This document shows, piece after piece, positions 60,561 through 64,000 of a stretch of 64,000 bases of DNA. The notes under the pieces are model-generated. The model saw only the letters and a program-made list of their open reading frames with translations. It made no database searches and was not told the DNA's origin. Both the position numbers and the translations under genes were made by a program. This DNA comes from Lichenostomus cassidix. Lineage: Eukaryota; Chordata; Aves; Passeriformes; Meliphagidae. The stretch is from NCBI GenBank assembly GCA_008360975.2, contig CM039189.1, positions 15,342,056 to 15,406,055 on the forward strand. The letters are read 5' to 3'. The first letter of the stretch is position 1. Each line of letters begins with the position of its first letter.

Positions 60561-61014
60561 ATAGCACTGAGTCACATTTGTTATTGTTCTTCTGAAAACT
60601 CAACAGGGAAAATTTTCTGTGTCTGAGACTTGATACTCTATAATGCTGGCTTGAGTTTTGCTTTGTGTTGGTTTGTTGTTTTTTTGTGAGCTTACTGTTA
60701 TTTCATATTCTTTTTTTCATGCCTCTGTTTAGAAAGAAAAAAGTGAACAAGCGAAGCACAACCTTTGGTAGACTGATCTGTGACACCCCATAATCTTTTG
60801 ATACTGCCTTGATTTCTAATTGTGTTTTTCACATTTTTAGCAAAAGAAATATGAAAAAATCAGAAGTGTAACCTATATTATTATACTTTAATGTGATGTT
60901 CTACTTTTCTGTTTGTAGTTCTTGAAGTTTTTGTCTTACTTCATTAAACATTTAATAAATCACTGCCAGTTTTGTGACAGATTTTAACCATAACACAAAC
61001 AGCAGGAGGTGTAA
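60561..61014. other. AT-rich non-coding gap
   Basis: T- and A-rich words (a GTTGTTTTTTTG patch near 60676). Nothing recognised. Confidence 0.5.
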
Positions 61015-61200
61015 ACTCAGTTCAGTTCGTATAGGCATATAATATCCGTGTCGACATCATCATCCCCTCAAGGCATATTGGCAAAACGGCCAATGGAAGC
61101 TAAGCTTTTTCCGACAAAGCTTCGAAAATAAAGTTTTCTTCTTTTATCTTACTACAAATCAATTGGAGCCCTTACAGCAAAATCCTATAAAATAACTTCA
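61015..61200. promoter_or_regulatory. Candidate conserved element with retained CpGs
   Basis: Six CpGs (TTCGTAT, ATCCGTGTCGAC, AAACGGCC, TTCCGAC, CTTCGAAA) fall within about 105 bp of AT-rich DNA, well above the surrounding density. A GGCCAATGG CCAAT-like word lies at about 61088-61096, and an AAGCTT-based imperfect inverted repeat (AAGCTAAGCTT ... AAAGCTTCG) near 61098-61124. The island has none of the base-composition signs of a CpG-island promoter, so selective constraint is a reasonable explanation for the CpGs. Confidence 0.38.
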
Positions 61201-62985
61201 AACACCGCTTCTTAGTCTAAAAATTTGTATTATGGCTAAAACTCTTTGAAGTTTTATGACTGAAGTTTGGAGAAAAATGATTTAAGTGCTATCTGCTAGA
61301 CATCAGAGTGTCAAAATTTCTCTCAGTTTTCTTGACACATAAACTGCTACCTACTGTATGTTTTCTAGAGTTTTTTTTTTTCTTTCTTTTAACCACCTAA
61401 CCCAGCCTGCTTGATAAAAGTTACTTAACTGCAGTTTATCCCATTGAATTAATACCCTTTTAAGCTTTGGCTTAAAATAACTGATTACCTTATTTTTGAT
61501 TTTCAGCATCTCTGCCAATGCAGGTGGCAAGGAGGTGGGGAAAAGAGCTGCTTTGTAAGTGCCATATTGATTTTTGAACAGAAAAGAAAGCAGGTAAGGT
61601 CCCCAAAACAACACATTTGCAAAATGCACAACTGAGTCCTTACTTTGGGGCAAATGTTTGAATAAGGTCTATTGGGGTGAACTGCTTCTCAAAGGAGAGA
61701 AAAATTCCCCCTACAGGAAAAGCTGTAGGGTGGGTGGCTCACAGGACACCCAGAAATGCTGGCAGTAACTAAGGCTTCATGCTGCTCCTTTTGAAACGTC
61801 AGTGTAAGAGAGCACATCCAGAGCTCCTCACATGCTGCAGCATGAGGGGGCAATGGTTAAATACTTTTTGCTGATCTTGAGGTACCTAAAGGCCTGAGGA
61901 GGCCAGGAGCAGGATGTATCCTGTCCAGCTGCCATCAGTCTTTTCTATCAGGCACAGTTTAGTCCTTTTAACCCAGGCACCAACATGATGGTCTGTGTAC
62001 AAACACCACCATGAAATGTCATTTGGAACAGCTTTATTTGGTTAAAATTTCCAGAGTGCAAAAACCTGAGGAAGAACTTTGAAACTAGGAGCACAAAAAT
62101 AAAAAATTTTGTCTAAAGCATAACTTTTGTTTACTTTTTGGATTTAATTTTTTTTTTAAAAATCCAGAAAATAATGTCAAAGGTATTCTCCACAGAAGAA
62201 AAATGGTGTTGCATTGACAGAGTTGCATCAAAGTGACACGTGTCAAAATTCAGTGAGATAATTACCATATAAAAATTAGGCAAGGAGTGTGAAATACTCT
62301 GCAGAGAACAATGGCAAGAAAATGTGAAAAAAACCCCAAAACAACAACAGTGTCATTCTGCATACTGCAGCCTTGCAAAATTTTATTTACCCAAGATGAG
62401 AGATTTGTTTTGATGGCCAAGCAAAATATAATAATTTGAGGGAAGAAGGAGGAAAAGGGGGTCCATTATCATCACTCTGGAAAAGGGTGGGTGAATAGAT
62501 TTTGTGCCTGAGCTGGTAAATTTGTAGTACATCTTCGCATGGCTGGAATAATATAATAAAGTGACTTAAATATAAATGCCATTTAAGAACTACTCCATAG
62601 TGAACAGTTAATATGATGGCATTCAAAAGAACTTCCTCAAGAGAGCCTGCTTTTGCTGCTAATTTGCTGAAGTAGATCTGCTCTCTTTACTTCTCCATTG
62701 CTCTTGATGTACCTCAAGGCGTGCTGGGGGCTCACCCATCATGTGCTGGCTCATAACAAGTTAAGAAGAGGCATCTCGATTGTAGCATACAACAAACTGA
62801 AGTGCAGGTCCAAAGGGTTGCAGTAAACCATCACATTAGAGCAGGCGAGCTGGAGAAGATCTTTTCAAGGAAAACATTGCATGAAGTCAGCTGGCATGTT
62901 CCCCCAGAGCAGCCATGGAGAGCACTGTGAGCAGTGTGGGGAGCAGAGCTGCTTGCGGGCAGGGCGATCCAGAGCACGCTAAGGA
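61201..62985. other. Non-coding stretch, nothing recognised
   Basis: T9-T10 runs at about 61371-61380 and 62148-62157. A 100-codon minus-strand frame (61351-61653) starts and ends in plain AT-rich DNA and matches nothing. Confidence 0.5.
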
Positions 62986-62989
62986 CAAA

Positions 62990-63170
62990 GCCCTCTGGAA
63001 GGCCACATCATGCTTGATAAGCTTTTAATGTTAAACAATTGCAAATTGCCATTAATGCTCCAATAAAACACAGATACACAAGACTTTTCTCTTCTGTCAT
63101 GTGGCATTAGGTCAAAAGAGTGGATAATAAGAGCAATATTAGTCCCACCAGAGAGCTGGGCTGACACAGG
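62990..63170. promoter_or_regulatory. Candidate conserved element
   Basis: Opens with CTTGATAAGCTTTTAATG, then AACAATTGCAAATTGCCATT continuing into AATG (about 63035-63058), which packs a SOX-like AACAATTG, an octamer-like GCAAAT and an ATTA core. GGTCAAAAG and GATAA words follow. Motif density is visible; regulation is inferred. Confidence 0.32.
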
Positions 63171-63329
63171 CCACATGGACATGTGGGCATAGTTTTGGCA
63201 CTTCAGGCTGTGCCATGATCTAATTTTCTATCTCTCTCATGTCACACAACACATGGCTTTGAACAGGCCCTGGGCTCTAGGAGGCAGCTCTGAAAATGTG
63301 CTTTGCCTTTTCATGATCTTTTCACCTGG
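63171..63329. other. Short non-coding gap
   Basis: Nothing recognised. Confidence 0.5.
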
Positions 63330-63348
63330 CCTGTTATGACATAACAGG
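63330..63348. repeat. Perfect 9-bp palindrome with single-base centre
   Basis: CCTGTTATG, A, CATAACAGG. A symmetric site of this size could bind a dimeric factor; no consensus I know fits exactly. Confidence 0.85.
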
Positions 63349-64000
63349 TAAAGGAAGCCACAACATAAGACAGTGGCTGGGTAGGTATTAAACCTCCAAA
63401 CAGTTTAGCACACTCTTCCTATACTGACTCTCCACGATAAACCAGCAGGCTGCAATGCAGATGATAAAGCTCCATCTGACAACAAAATCCAGACTTCACA
63501 CTACCAGTCACATCGATCAACATCTGAACTAATGTCAGAGTCTTCTCTTACTAATGAGCTGCTGCACTGAGATGCAGCTTTGCTATCAGTCAGATACCTG
63601 TAATGAGGTAGAATGAATGGCAAGACCCCTCTTCAGACGCTTTCTCTCATCTAGCCACAGAGGGGCTTCGTTGTTCACTTATTTTTGGTACAGACAAAGA
63701 GTTTCTTCCTGAAGGTCTCTACAAGCATTCCACAGTTACTCTAGCACCTATTTTATATGTTAGCTGCAGCTGTTTGGAGAATTTCTACCAGGAATTAATT
63801 TTTTTCCCCCTTCTAATAATTTGCAATCCCAATGCTTCCATGTAAGAGCTGTAGTCCCAGTGCTTGCATAAAATGACATTTTAATGTACACTTCAAACTC
63901 AAATGAAAGTACCTTGCCAAGCTGGACATGTTTATGTAGCACTCTGCTTTCCCTAAATTATCTGACCAAAAGGTACATTTGTCCAGCTGTTTATGCTTTG
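63349..64000. other. Non-coding end of the window
   Basis: No gene, repeat or clear motif cluster recognised. A 60-codon minus-strand frame at 63760-63942 is not credible as a gene. Confidence 0.5.

Overview
This window is vertebrate nuclear DNA that I read as part of a bird chromosome, most likely from a passerine. Three things point there. CR1 retrotransposon fragments are present, one carrying the reverse-transcriptase stretch SGVPQGSVLGPVLFNIF. Recognisable repeats are very sparse, as is usual in birds. A 141-bp SINE at 56949-57089 joins a nearly complete tRNA-Ile body to a CR1 3' tail, an architecture described in passerines (TguSINE1 family of zebra finch). The sequence is AT-rich with few CpGs, apart from a few local exceptions.

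I find no protein-coding gene, exon, tRNA gene or other structural RNA gene that I can support. Every open frame is short (190 codons at most), matches no family I recognise except the CR1 frame, and many overlap frames on the other strand. The window is best described as a gene desert or the inside of a very large intron.

Layout. 1-9,000: unique sequence with a CR1 reverse-transcriptase relic (645-930) and a CR1 3'-end relic (6101-6191). 9,000-28,500: mostly featureless, with regulatory-looking islands at 9090-9360, 16130-16500, 20860-20965, 24240-24475 and 26225-26405; the last contains three GCTAATTG motifs, two in a perfect palindrome. 28,500-31,300: a possible MIR relic, a period-13 purine tract, a small CpG-rich block (29600-29860), a TA/GA microsatellite and a strong G-quadruplex motif (31268-31288). 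32,600-37,500: a hairpin-bearing AT-rich block, an AGC repeat and two longer stretches that look like conserved non-coding DNA (35660-36380, 36940-37480). 42,000-46,300: another candidate element, a perfect 14-bp-arm hairpin (45340-45370) and a pair of CACGTG boxes. 48,360-49,265: the best candidate conserved element, unusually rich in CpG and transcription-factor-like motifs. 49,490-50,940: pyrimidine and TA/TG simple repeats and two homologous ~62-bp copies of an unidentified hairpin-forming element. 53,260-53,352: an exact 3 x 31-bp tandem repeat. 55,010-55,660: a TAAT-dense stretch. 56,949-57,089: the SINE. 57,789-58,101: an isolated CpG island. 59,373-63,350: a TAT microsatellite and a run of TAAT-dense candidate elements (59990-60560, 61015-61200, 62990-63170), ending in a 9-bp-arm palindrome.

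No genes can be seen working together. The unifying inference, not proven here, is that this is a regulatory desert around a developmental gene: candidate enhancers recur every few kilobases and carry homeodomain-type TAAT cores, E-boxes, SOX-like and GATA-like motifs. The least explained feature is the repeated hairpin element at 49.6 and 50.9 kb.
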